This document shows positions 18,268 through 26,721 of a DNA stretch of 64,000 bases, in pieces; the first letter of the stretch is position 1, and each line of letters starts with the position of its first letter. This stretch comes from Paenibacillus sp. FSL H7-0331 (GTDB lineage Bacteria; Bacillota; Bacilli; Paenibacillales; NBRC-103111). The DNA lies in NCBI RefSeq assembly GCF_001956045.1, contig NZ_MRTH01000023.1, forward strand, positions 1 through 64,000, given 5' to 3'. The notes under the pieces were generated by a model that ran no database searches, was not told the origin of the DNA, and was given only the letters and a program-made list of their open reading frames with translations. The translations under genes and the position numbers were made by a program.

Positions 18268-19800
18268 ATGAAAAGACGTAACGGTATAAACAAAGCAGGC
18301 ATCGCCACAATGGGTATTATGGTAGGAGCTGCGGCCATGCTTGCAGGCTGCGGCAGTGACAGCGGCAAGGCTCCTGCGGCCAGTCCCGCCAGCAATAATG
18401 CGGCCGTAGAAAACAAAGGACCGCTGAAGCTCAGCATCATGACGCTCATGTATTCCGAACCGCCCAAAGCTGACAGCGAGGCGCAAAAGAAAATCGAGGA
18501 ATATACCAACACCAAGCTGGATATTTCCTGGGTGCCGAATTCCTCTTATAAAGAAAAGGTTAATGTTACGATTGCTTCCGGCGAGCTGCCCAAGGCACTG
18601 CTCGTTCAAAATAATAAGGATTCCAACATCCTGGCTGCCGTCCGTTCGGGCGTCTTCTGGGAGGTAGGACCGTACCTGAAGGATTATCCGAACCTGTCCA
18701 AAATGAATAAGTCCGTGTTCGATAACATCAGTGTGGACGGCAAGGTTTACGGCGTATTCCGGGCTCGTGACCTGGCGCCCAGCGGGATTATTTTCCGTAG
18801 TGACTGGTTGAAAAACGTCGGACTGAGTGAGCCCAAAACGATTGACGATTTGTACAATGTGCTGAAAGCCTTTACACTTAACGATCCGGACAAAAATGGG
18901 AAAGCAGATACCGTGGGACTGACCGATGAGAAAACGATGGATGGCTTCGCGGTAGTCGCATCGTATATGGGCGCGCCAAACGGATGGGAAGCAAAAGACG
19001 GCAAGATGAGCCCGGATTTCATGTCACCTGCTTATTTTGAAGCGATGAAATTTTACAAAAAGCTGTATGACGAGAAGCTGATCAAGCAGGATTTCCCTGT
19101 GCTGAACAATCAGCAGAAGAAAGATGATATCAACCAAGGCAAAGCAGGGGTAGTTATCTCGAGCATGCTCGATGCGCCGAACTACCAGGCATCCTTGACC
19201 AAATCATTCCCTGGGGCCGATGTAGATGTGGTTAGCCGCATTAAAGGATCTGCAGGAGATAGATCACCAGGCGGACAGGGCTATAATAGCGTGTTTATGT
19301 TCCCTAAATCCAGTGTGAAAACGGAAGCCGAGCTGAAGCAGATTTTGGGATTCTTTGATAAGCTGTCTGATCAGAAGATGCTGGATTTACTCGGATGGGG
19401 TATCGAAGGAAGACATTATAAAATGGAGGACAATAAGCCAACCTTCATCGATCAGAAGCTGTTTGACACGGAGGTCGGCTCCAGCTTGCTTCAATTGCAG
19501 GTAGCCAAATATTCGGCGAAAACAACGGGTAAAGAAACACCTCTAATGGAGAAATATGGTAAAATGATTATAGACAATGAATCGATTGCCGTTAATAATC
19601 CGACCAATCCGCTTGTATCGGATACACAGACGACCAAAGGCAATGAATTAAAGCCGATCATTGATGACGCTCGCACTAAATTTGTATTGGGCAAGCTGGA
19701 TGAAGCTGGCTGGAAGCAAGCGATTGAGCAGTGGAAAAAAGCAGGCGGTGACAAGGTCATCGAGGAATACAGTGCACAATACGCAAAAATCAAAAAATAA
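18268..19800 (+). CDS. Sugar-binding lipoprotein, LplA type (cluster A)
   Basis: 510-residue solute-binding lipoprotein that delivers an oligosaccharide to the two permeases just upstream. The signal peptide ends in the lipobox MLAGC with the lipidated C28, followed by a short low-complexity linker. Family hallmarks include FRARDLAPSGIIFRSDWLKNVGL, the calcium-like DPDKNGKADT and QILGFFDKLSDQ. ATG at 18268 follows GGGGAGG. It is close in sequence to the receptor of cluster B (36414). A hairpin without T-run follows the stop and may protect its mRNA. Confidence 0.93.
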   Translation: MKRRNGINKAGIATMGIMVGAAAMLAGCGSDSGKAPAASPASNNAAVENKGPLKLSIMTLMYSEPPKADSEAQKKIEEYTNTKLDISWVPNSSYKEKVNVTIASGELPKALLVQNNKDSNILAAVRSGVFWEVGPYLKDYPNLSKMNKSVFDNISVDGKVYGVFRARDLAPSGIIFRSDWLKNVGLSEPKTIDDLYNVLKAFTLNDPDKNGKADTVGLTDEKTMDGFAVVASYMGAPNGWEAKDGKMSPDFMSPAYFEAMKFYKKLYDEKLIKQDFPVLNNQQKKDDINQGKAGVVISSMLDAPNYQASLTKSFPGADVDVVSRIKGSAGDRSPGGQGYNSVFMFPKSSVKTEAELKQILGFFDKLSDQKMLDLLGWGIEGRHYKMEDNKPTFIDQKLFDTEVGSSLLQLQVAKYSAKTTGKETPLMEKYGKMIIDNESIAVNNPTNPLVSDTQTTKGNELKPIIDDARTKFVLGKLDEAGWKQAIEQWKKAGGDKVIEEYSAQYAKIKK

Positions 19801-19814
19801 CCGGATTGAAACAG

Positions 19815-19836
19815 AGAGGGGCAGCGATGCCCCTCT
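19815..19836 (+). terminator. Intraoperonic GC-rich hairpin after sugar-binding protein
   Basis: AGAGGGGCA (19815-19823) pairs perfectly with TGCCCCTCT (19828-19836) around the stable tetraloop GCGA. No T-run follows. Hairpins here often stabilise the abundant receptor mRNA or partly stop transcription into the next genes. Confidence 0.5.
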
Positions 19837-19885
19837 TGTATGCTGCAATCAGTTCTATCATATCTGGGTGTGAGGAGAGAGAACA

Positions 19886-20596
19886 ATGACAAGTAAACAC
19901 ATTAACGTACTGCTGATTTCCGGAAATGACCAGCATAAATGGCATAATTGGGAGGAAACAACGCCACTTATCAAGGAAGCGCTGGAGGAAAATGGAACGA
20001 TTAATGTAACGGTGTCTTATGATATCGAAAGTCTGGCCGAGGAAAGTTTGCTTACTTTTGACGTCATTGCTTTCAATTACTGCAATTGGCAGGACCCGAC
20101 CGAGCTGAGCGAGCAGGCCAAGGCTAATGTCATTGAATTTGGCGAACGAGGCGGCGGGATTGTGATTCTGCATTTTGCCAACGGTGCGTTTCATTTTTCC
20201 CTGCCGGAGGCGGGTCCGTCCGATTGGCCGGAATATCACCGAATCGTACCTCGGGCATGGAACCATCATGGCAAGAGCAGGCATGACAAATATGGCGAGT
20301 TTGAAGTGTATGTAACGGACAATACCCATCCGATTACAGAGGGGATTGCGTCTTTTACCATTACGGATGAATTATATTTTGATCAAGAGGGCGACGTGGA
20401 TATCCATCCGTTGTATGCTGCACATTCGAAGATTACGGGTAAGGAAGAACCCCTTGCCTGGGTAAGTGAATATCGCAATTCAAGAGTATATCAAACGTTG
20501 CTGGGACATGATCGTAATGCTTACCTTGTGCCTGAGGTAAGGGAAATGCTGAGGCGGTCCGTAGTCTGGGTAACCGAAAAGGAGCAGCAATCATGA
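19886..20596 (+). CDS. ThuA-like protein (sugar utilisation)
   Basis: 236-residue cytoplasmic protein of the ThuA-like class I glutamine-amidotransferase fold. It begins with INVLLISGNDQHKWHNW, has FDVIAFNYCNW and ERGGGIVILHFANGAF, and ends with WVSEYRNSRVYQTLLGHD, all usual for the family. ThuA proteins work with Gfo/Idh-type dehydrogenases such as ThuB in 3-keto-disaccharide metabolism of rhizobia. Here the gene follows an importer and overlaps the next SDR gene by ATGA, so a role in handling the imported sugar is likely. ATG follows GAGGAGAG. Confidence 0.87.
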   Translation: MTSKHINVLLISGNDQHKWHNWEETTPLIKEALEENGTINVTVSYDIESLAEESLLTFDVIAFNYCNWQDPTELSEQAKANVIEFGERGGGIVILHFANGAFHFSLPEAGPSDWPEYHRIVPRAWNHHGKSRHDKYGEFEVYVTDNTHPITEGIASFTITDELYFDQEGDVDIHPLYAAHSKITGKEEPLAWVSEYRNSRVYQTLLGHDRNAYLVPEVREMLRRSVVWVTEKEQQS

Positions 20597-21318
20597 CGAG
20601 CACAAAGACGGTTTGTATATCGGGTACCGATAGAGGGATTGGACTGGCATTAACCCATCAATTGCTGATCGCCGGCTATATAGTATTCGCTGGGGGCATC
20701 GTGCCTGACAATGAATGGTTGAAGCAGCTTCAGGTACAGTTTCCCGAGCAGCTGCACGTCATTACGTTGGATGTGGGCAGTGACCAGAGCGTAAGGGAAG
20801 CCGCTGCATTCATTGAGAGTAAGGCCGACAAGCTCGATCTGCTGATCAATAATGCGGCGATACTCGGTGATACGCAGGCTACGGTGGAGGACACTATTGA
20901 CTTCGATGAAGTCCAAAGAGTGTACAATATTACGGCAGTTGGCGCGATTCGCTTGTCGAACGCCTTGATTGGCCCGATTATGAAGGGCGGCAAGCTGATC
21001 GTCAATATTTCCTCGGAGGCAGGCAGCATCGGGAACAATCAACGCGAAGCCTGGTTCGGATACTGCATGGCCAAAACGGCATTGAATATGGGCTCATCCC
21101 TAATTCATAACACCATTCGCAAGCAAGGCGGGCGTGTTCTATTGCTGCATCCAGGCTGGGTGAAAACCTTCATGCATGGTGCCTGGAGCGACAAAGGGAC
21201 GCATACGCCAGAAGAAGCAGCCGTACATATCTGGAACCGGATCGAAGCGCTGAAGGATCTGCAGCGTGAGCAGCCGATTTATGTAGAAGCCGATACCGGT
21301 GAAGAATTACCTTGGTAG
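20593..21318 (+). CDS. Short-chain dehydrogenase/reductase
   Basis: 241-residue NAD(P)-dependent oxidoreductase. The cofactor motif is a GTDRGIG variant near residue 9; NNAAI, the catalytic serine in NISSEAGS and YCMAK complete the active site. The protein resembles the SniffER/carbonyl reductase-like class (LLHPGWVKTFM after the active site). Its ATG overlaps the stop of the ThuA-like gene, which signals translational coupling. It would oxidise or reduce a sugar or its keto derivative; the substrate is not visible. Confidence 0.88.
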   Translation: MTSTKTVCISGTDRGIGLALTHQLLIAGYIVFAGGIVPDNEWLKQLQVQFPEQLHVITLDVGSDQSVREAAAFIESKADKLDLLINNAAILGDTQATVEDTIDFDEVQRVYNITAVGAIRLSNALIGPIMKGGKLIVNISSEAGSIGNNQREAWFGYCMAKTALNMGSSLIHNTIRKQGGRVLLLHPGWVKTFMHGAWSDKGTHTPEEAAVHIWNRIEALKDLQREQPIYVEADTGEELPW

Positions 21319-21351
21319 ACGGCATTCCGCCAACGTCAATATCCTGATGGG

Positions 21352-22206
21352 TCAGGTTCTTTTGTGAATATGCAGCCGGTATTGGTGCGGTGTGCTGCCC
21401 ATCGTATGGCGAAATACACGGCAAAAGTAAGACGGATTGGGTATTCCGACTCGGACCCCGATTTCCGGAATGGATAATGATGTTGTAATCAGATACACGC
21501 AGGCGTGCCGGATTCTCGTTGCCTGCGTGTAAGCGACAATGGTCGTTCCTGTGGCCTGCTTGAATAAATGGGCGATATGGTAATGGGAGAGATGAAGCTC
21601 CTCAGCCAACTGCTCCAACCGAAAAGGCTCATGATAATGCTCCTCGATCCACTGCATAACCTCTTCAGCCCGATGATGATGCCTTCTCGCAGGTAAGGAG
21701 GAATTGTCCTCGGGCTTATACCCTAATGACTTTAATTGACGAAGAAAGCCAAGCAGGAAAAAATGGAATTCCTCCTTGATTTCATGGGTGTTCATTTTGG
21801 ATCGTGCCTCGTTAAATGTCCCCATAAGCGTAATAATCGGCTCGGATTCCCGAATGCTGTGTACCGGTATAACGTTGGTTTGCTGCTGCAAATCAAGAAA
21901 AAACCGTTCAATGACAGGAAAGCTGGCCCAATAGGGCTTCAGCAATGCAGGGTCGAACTGGATGACGGTTCTGATGAATGGTGAATCGGAAGTGACATGT
22001 ATTTGCACGCGATGCAGCTGAAACGGCTGGAAAATCATTAAGGTGTTGGGCTCGATGGAATAGGTTCTGCCCTCAATAATTAAATTACCTCTTCCTGTAT
22101 GCACATAGGTGAACTCCATCTCGGGGTGGGCATGGAAGACTTCTTTAAAATTTAGCGTTGACGTTCGCCGATAGTCAAATTGGAACGGATCGGAGACGAT
22201 GCTCAT
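21352..22206 (-). CDS. Cupin-AraC transcriptional regulator
   Basis: 284 residues: a cupin sugar-binding N-terminal domain (about 1-140; HPEMEFTYVHTGRGNLIIEGRTY) and a C-terminal AraC double helix-turn-helix (about 180-280; FRLEQLAEELHLSHYHIAHLFKQATG, then SIPEIGVRVGIPNPSYFCRVFRHTMG). It lies between the ThuA/SDR pair and the divergently read Gfo/Idh/MocA gene, so it probably activates that gene and perhaps the importer. The ribosome site (CCAGAGG) is weak. Confidence 0.9.
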   Translation of the reverse strand: MSIVSDPFQFDYRRTSTLNFKEVFHAHPEMEFTYVHTGRGNLIIEGRTYSIEPNTLMIFQPFQLHRVQIHVTSDSPFIRTVIQFDPALLKPYWASFPVIERFFLDLQQQTNVIPVHSIRESEPIITLMGTFNEARSKMNTHEIKEEFHFFLLGFLRQLKSLGYKPEDNSSLPARRHHHRAEEVMQWIEEHYHEPFRLEQLAEELHLSHYHIAHLFKQATGTTIVAYTQATRIRHACVYLITTSLSIPEIGVRVGIPNPSYFCRVFRHTMGSTPHQYRLHIHKRT

Positions 22207-22348
22207 CCTCTGGGTTCACCACGCTTCGTATTAATAATAGCAAGATATGAACATTTTATCACAACATCGCTGCATAAAATAAGCCCGGATTCGATTATGA
22301 TGAAGATATGAAAAAGCATGAAGTATCTTAATCTGGAGGGATTCAGTG

Positions 22349-23512
22349 ATGTTGAAGGTAGCGATTATCGGAGCGGGGGCGATAAGCCCGTCTCATATCC
22401 AAGCTTATTTGAAATTTTCGGAGCGCTGTGAAATTGTGGCGATTTGCGATATTTATGTGGACAAGGCGCAGTCGCGTATCGATCAATTCCAATTGACCGC
22501 GGCCAAGGCCATTTCGGATTATAAAGAGCTGCTGGGGCTGGACATTGATCTCATATCCGTGTGTACACCTCCCTACACGCATGCGCCGATTACTGTGGAT
22601 TTTTTGCAGGCAGGCAAGCATGTACTGGTAGAGAAGCCGATGGCGTCCTCGCTGCAGGAATGCGATGAAATGAATGAAGCCGCCCGCAAGAGCGGCAAGA
22701 TCCTGTCGGTCGTCGCTCAAAACCGTTTTAAAACACCAATGATGAAGCTGAAATCGGTTCTGGAAAGCGGACTGATGGGCCCGATCGTTCATGCACAGGT
22801 TGATTCCTTCTGGTGGCGTGGACATTGTTATTATGATTTGTGGTGGCGTGGTACCTGGGAGAAGGAAGGCGGGGGCTGCACGCTTAATCATGCCGTGCAT
22901 CATATCGATGCGTTCCTGTGGATGATGGGACGTCCGAGCGAGCTTCAGGCATTCATGAGCAATACGTCGCATGACAATGCCGAGGTTGAGGATCTGTCTA
23001 TCGCCATGCTGCGTTTCCCGTCCGGTGCATTGGCGCAAATCACAAGCTCCGTTGTCCACCACGGCGAGGAGCAGCAGCTTATTTTCCAAGGCAAGCAGGC
23101 GCGCGTCTCAGCGCCATGGAAGCTGAAGGCATCGAGCTCGAAAGCCAATGGGTTTCCTGAACCGAATGTTGAATTGGAGCAGGAAATCGTCAAGCTGTAT
23201 GAGGAGCTGCCGGAGGTAGCGTATGAAGGCCATCAGGGGCAAATTGATAATGTGCTGCAAGCCATCGAAACCGGTGCTCCCTTGCTTATCGATGGGATTA
23301 GCGGCCGCAGTACGCTGGAGCTGATTCTGGGGATTTACAAATCTTCAAGCACAGGTGAAAAAGTTACCTTCCCTATTAGCGCGGACGATCCTTTCTATAC
23401 CCGTGAAGGGATTCAGGCGAATGCCACTCACTTCTATGAGAAGAAGGCATCGGTTGAGAATTTTCAGGATCAGGCGATTACAACAGGCAGCAGCTTGAAG
23501 ACAGACAGCTGA
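22349..23512 (+). CDS. Gfo/Idh/MocA-family oxidoreductase (cluster A)
   Basis: 387-residue NAD(P)-dependent sugar oxidoreductase. The Rossmann domain begins VAIIGAGAISPSH, the family EKP motif is at VLVEKPMASS, and the C-terminal substrate domain has RGTWEKEGGGCTLNHAVHHID with the conserved histidine pair. It is strikingly similar to the cluster B enzyme at 40281, so both probably act on the same kind of sugar. ATG at 22349 follows CTGGAGGG; a GTG at 22346 is the alternative. A 20-base-pair terminator follows. Confidence 0.92.
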   Translation: MLKVAIIGAGAISPSHIQAYLKFSERCEIVAICDIYVDKAQSRIDQFQLTAAKAISDYKELLGLDIDLISVCTPPYTHAPITVDFLQAGKHVLVEKPMASSLQECDEMNEAARKSGKILSVVAQNRFKTPMMKLKSVLESGLMGPIVHAQVDSFWWRGHCYYDLWWRGTWEKEGGGCTLNHAVHHIDAFLWMMGRPSELQAFMSNTSHDNAEVEDLSIAMLRFPSGALAQITSSVVHHGEEQQLIFQGKQARVSAPWKLKASSSKANGFPEPNVELEQEIVKLYEELPEVAYEGHQGQIDNVLQAIETGAPLLIDGISGRSTLELILGIYKSSSTGEKVTFPISADDPFYTREGIQANATHFYEKKASVENFQDQAITTGSSLKTDS

Positions 23513-23529
23513 TTCGGTTAAGGATTGAG

Positions 23530-23581
23530 CATACAAAAGCAGCAGGTCTCAGGATTTTCCTAGACCTGCTGCTTTTGTATG
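23530..23581. terminator. Strong bidirectional terminator
   Basis: A perfect 20-base stem pairs 23530-23549 with 23562-23581 around a 12-base loop. The outer part is CATACAAAAGC/GCTTTTGTATG, so a T-rich strand exists in both directions. It separates the convergent genes at 22349 and 23604. Confidence 0.85.
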
Positions 23582-23603
23582 TCCGGTAAGGACAGAATGT
23601 CTT

Positions 23604-24272
23604 TTATTCCGCCATTAAATTGACGGAGTCCTGAGGAGAAAATACGGATATATGGTCCACTTTTCCGGTCGATTTAGGGATGATGAATTTGAGCTGAAAT
23701 TGATCATTTGCTTTGAAGATGTAGATCGTATCGTCTCCGTTCAACTTGATGTCGGCGGGTTTGCCCAATGTTTGCTCAATCTGCTGAAGCGTAAGCTTGT
23801 GCAGAGCAGGATCATTGGAACGAACATCGAATATAAGCATGCCTTTGTTAAAGCCGAGCACGGCGTTCTTTTTACTATAGGTGGCGTACACAAAGCCTTT
23901 GCCCGCTGAATCCTGTTTATCGGCTTTACCCCAATCCTTTTCTACCTCATCTATCAATGCGGTATGTGCCGCATACTTAATGCCAGGAATCTTGCCTTGT
24001 TTGGCTTGCTCAAGGAGCTCTTTAAGCTGCTTACTGGTGTCTTCAGATCCTGCCGCCGCTGTCGGTGCCGAAGAGGGTGCAGGTGCAGTTGTTGGGGAGG
24101 CTGCTGTCGGTGCAGGGCTTGGAGTCGTGTTATTCGTCGGTGCAGCAGGTGTAGCTGCTGCAGGATCAGGCGTAGCAGGTGTCGCCGTCTTGCTATCTGA
24201 ATTACAGGCCGCGAGTGTGAGCACACCTGCGAGCATCATGGAATAAGCCAAAGCTTTAATCTGTGGTTTCAT
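23604..24272 (-). CDS. YjgB-like lipoprotein (DUF4309)
   Basis: 222-residue lipoprotein. A signal peptide ends in the lipobox LAAC (C23). A linker of about 45 residues rich in Pro, Ala and Thr (24-75) holds the globular domain off the membrane. The C-terminal domain (about 85-220) has the YjgB/DUF4309 pattern: LLEQAKQGKIPGI, then VEKDWGKAD, LTLQQIEQTLGKP and HISVF at the end. Function is not known for the family. ATG has AAGGAG with eight bases between. Confidence 0.82.
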   Translation of the reverse strand: MKPQIKALAYSMMLAGVLTLAACNSDSKTATPATPDPAAATPAAPTNNTTPSPAPTAASPTTAPAPSSAPTAAAGSEDTSKQLKELLEQAKQGKIPGIKYAAHTALIDEVEKDWGKADKQDSAGKGFVYATYSKKNAVLGFNKGMLIFDVRSNDPALHKLTLQQIEQTLGKPADIKLNGDDTIYIFKANDQFQLKFIIPKSTGKVDHISVFSPQDSVNLMAE

Positions 24273-24376
24273 GGTGTTATCTCCTTCATAGATATCATCC
24301 TGTTAATTGTTGCAGTTGTTGTTTAGGCTGCTTTCAATTAGACGGACGATATCCACTGAAGGTTGCATCTACCTGT

Positions 24377-24550
24377 TTACTGCAAACGGTAATCGTCGGT
24401 TTTTTCCCCATCCTCCCAAATTTCCACGAAAAGCGCATCGCAGTCTTCGAAGTCCTCTGGCTTGAAAGCCAGTGCTTTTTCCTCGTCTGTTCCTACATAC
24501 ACATTGTCCATAGATTCTCCATTAAAGGAGAGAATTACGTATATTTTCAT
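24377..24550 (-). CDS. Small acidic protein of unknown function
   Basis: 57 residues, MKIYVILSFNGESMDNVYVGTD at the start and a very acidic second half (FEDCDALFVEIWEDGEKTDD). GGAGG lies nine bases before the ATG at 24550, which supports it over the longer reading to 24607. No family is recognised. It is divergent from argC and shares its promoter region. Confidence 0.6.
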   Translation of the reverse strand: MKIYVILSFNGESMDNVYVGTDEEKALAFKPEDFEDCDALFVEIWEDGEKTDDYRLQ

Positions 24551-24634
24551 GCTATGAATCCTCCAAAGTTTGATATTCGACATTATAACACAAAAGCTTG
24601 CCAACACCGATCACTTAAAACATTTTAAATAAAA

Positions 24635-24669
24635 TTGCATATAAATACATAAAAATGTATAATTATTTA
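24635..24669 (+). promoter_or_regulatory. argC promoter with two ArgR-type boxes
   Basis: A promoter with TTGCAT (24635-24640), 17 bases and a perfect TATAAT (24658-24663) precedes argC. Two ARG boxes overlap it: TGCATATAAATACA (24636-24649) fits the consensus TGNATWWWWATNCA at every base, and TGTATAATTATTTA (24656-24669) differs at one base. Their centres are exactly 20 bases apart, close to two helical turns, as needed for ArgR hexamer binding. Repression by arginine is the expected effect. Confidence 0.65.
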
Positions 24670-24699
24670 TATTAATTTGGAAAATTGAGGTGTACAGGT

Positions 24700-25653
24700 A
24701 TGAGCAATACTGTGTTTGTTGATGGTCAAGAGGGAACTACAGGTTTAAAAATATTCGAGTATTTATCCAAAATAACAGGAATCCAAGTGTTAGCCATTGA
24801 TCCTCTGAAAAGAAAAGATCCGCAAGCGCGCAGTGAGCTGCTGAATGCTGCTGATATTGTTTTTCTATGCCTTCCTGACGCTGCAGCCAAGGAGTCGGTT
24901 TCACTTGTTACCAACAGCAAGACCAAAATCATCAATACGAGCACTACCTTCAGGACTGACCCCGATTGGGTGTATGGATTACCTGAATTAACAAGCAGCC
25001 AAAGAGAAGCGATTCGCAGTGCAACGCGAGTGTCGGTGCCCGGCTGCCATGCTACAGGTTTTATCCTTAGTCTGAGACCGCTTATTGACGCTGGTGTAGT
25101 ACCCAGAGATTACCCTGTTAGCTGCTACTCGGTAACAGGCTATAGCGGTGGAGGAAAAAGCAAGATCGAGATGTACGAGGATGCTTCCATCGTGAATGAG
25201 AGAAAGCTGGGCGTACCCAGACATTATGCTCTGCAGCAAACACATAAGCATATCCCTGAAATGCAAAAGTACACCAACCTCCAGTACGAGCCGCTCTTTA
25301 CACCTATTATTGCCAATTACTATCAAGGTCTGGCTATGTCTGTTCCCTTAATCAAACGGAATCTGACTAAACCAATGTCTGCCAAGAACGTGCATGAGCT
25401 ATTGTCAGCCTATTATGAATCCGAACCGTTTGTGCGTGTGATGCCATACGAATCCGATGCTTATCTGGATGAGGGTTACTTTAAGCTGGCAGAGTGCAGC
25501 AATACGAATAGGATTGAAATCTTTGTATTTGGCGAAGGGGATCATATTCACCTGTTATCGAGATATGACAATTTAGGCAAAGGGGCGTCAGGAGCAGCTA
25601 TCCAAAATATGAACCTGATGCTGGGTTATGACGAAGGGTATTGTTTAATCTAA
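24700..25653 (+). CDS. argC: N-acetyl-gamma-glutamyl-phosphate reductase, type 2
   Basis: 317-residue enzyme of arginine synthesis that reduces N-acetylglutamyl phosphate to the semialdehyde with NADPH. The short type-2 form is recognised by VFVDGQEGTTGLKI at the start and by the length; type 1 forms are about 345 residues. The catalytic C116 sits in SVPGCHATGF, and the SGGGKSK and HKHIPEM motifs follow. ATG at 24700 is preceded by GAGGTG. No other arg gene is near, so it stands alone under its own ArgR-like promoter. Confidence 0.93.
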   Translation: MSNTVFVDGQEGTTGLKIFEYLSKITGIQVLAIDPLKRKDPQARSELLNAADIVFLCLPDAAAKESVSLVTNSKTKIINTSTTFRTDPDWVYGLPELTSSQREAIRSATRVSVPGCHATGFILSLRPLIDAGVVPRDYPVSCYSVTGYSGGGKSKIEMYEDASIVNERKLGVPRHYALQQTHKHIPEMQKYTNLQYEPLFTPIIANYYQGLAMSVPLIKRNLTKPMSAKNVHELLSAYYESEPFVRVMPYESDAYLDEGYFKLAECSNTNRIEIFVFGEGDHIHLLSRYDNLGKGASGAAIQNMNLMLGYDEGYCLI

Positions 25654-25767
25654 TAGGAATCAGAAGCAGAGGAGCCGAATCTGAAATGTATAAGCTGCTT
25701 GATTATTTTCTATAAATATACAATAGTATAAGTAGGCTAGCAGAACAGTAGGATGAGGAGAATATGG

Positions 25768-26547
25768 ATGAGTATCTGGGAAAAGTTTGCGATGAAGGAT
25801 TATTGTTCAATCGTTACTGGAGGGGCAACAGGACTTGGAAAAGCGATGGCCGAGGCACTTGCAGATATGGGATCCCATATCGTCATAGCTGATTTGGATC
25901 AGCAGCGGGCCGAGCAAACGGCTGAGGCACTGCGCACGGCAAAAGGGGTCCGGGTACTGGCGATCCAGGCGGATGTCACCAAGAGTGAGGATGTTGAGCG
26001 TATTGTTGAAGAGACGCTCGCTTCCTTCGGTAAAATTGATGTGCTGGTGAATAATGCGGGTATCGTGCGTAACGCCAAAGCGGAGGAAATGTCCTTTAAG
26101 GATTGGTCCGATGTGATTAATGTGAATCTCCATGGTGTTTTTCTGATGGCACAAGCAGTAGGGAAAGTGATGATTCAGCAGCGAAAAGGTTCTATCGTGA
26201 ACATTTCATCGATGTCCGGAATTATTGTAAATACGCCTCAATGCCAAAGCTCTTATAATGCTTCCAAGGCCGCTGTTATTTCATTAACGAAAAGCTTGGC
26301 TGCCGAGTGGGCAGTCCATTCAGTCCGGGTGAACACGATTGCTCCCGGGTATATGAAAACAGAGCTGACACAGCCTTTCTTTGATAACGGTGGGGATATG
26401 ACGAAGCTGTGGATGGAACGGACTCCGCTTGGCAGACCGGGAATTCCTGAGGACTTGGGCGGAATTGTCGTATATCTGGCTTCCGAGGCTTCCGCTTATG
26501 CAACCGGTGGGGTATTCGTGGTGGACGGCGGGTATACGGTACTGTAG
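25768..26547 (+). CDS. SDR-family oxidoreductase
   Basis: 259-residue classical short-chain dehydrogenase/reductase. It has the cofactor motif TGGATGLGKA near residue 18, NNAG, the catalytic S in NISSMSG, and YNASK, followed by APGYMKTEL and the C-terminal DGGYTVL. The pattern is that of sugar or polyol dehydrogenases such as gluconate 5-dehydrogenase, but the substrate is not determined. The ATG at 25768 has GAGGAG upstream; an in-frame ATG lies at 25753. Confidence 0.9.
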   Translation: MSIWEKFAMKDYCSIVTGGATGLGKAMAEALADMGSHIVIADLDQQRAEQTAEALRTAKGVRVLAIQADVTKSEDVERIVEETLASFGKIDVLVNNAGIVRNAKAEEMSFKDWSDVINVNLHGVFLMAQAVGKVMIQQRKGSIVNISSMSGIIVNTPQCQSSYNASKAAVISLTKSLAAEWAVHSVRVNTIAPGYMKTELTQPFFDNGGDMTKLWMERTPLGRPGIPEDLGGIVVYLASEASAYATGGVFVVDGGYTVL

Positions 26548-26594
26548 TTGGAACGGGTAAGCTTGGGTTAGAGGATGGTTTGAGATTACAAAAG

Positions 26595-26629
26595 AAACGG
26601 CGCCGCGACTTACAGGTGACCGTTTTTTG
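26595..26629 (+). terminator. Probable terminator of SDR gene
   Basis: AAACGG (26595-26600) pairs with CCGTTT (26620-26625), followed by more T. The stem is short (six pairs), so confidence is moderate. Confidence 0.45.
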
Positions 26630-26721
26630 TTGTTTGTCGTTATAAGTATATAATAATGGTAACGATGATTTGAGACGCTTGATACAATTAATCCGATCCA
26701 TATAAGGGGGATTCTATATAG

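Noticed and set aside
23954..24226. Arg/His-rich and Cys/Arg-rich frames across the YjgB-like linker
   Set aside because: They are reading-frame shadows of the Pro/Ala/Thr-rich linker of the lipoprotein on the minus strand.
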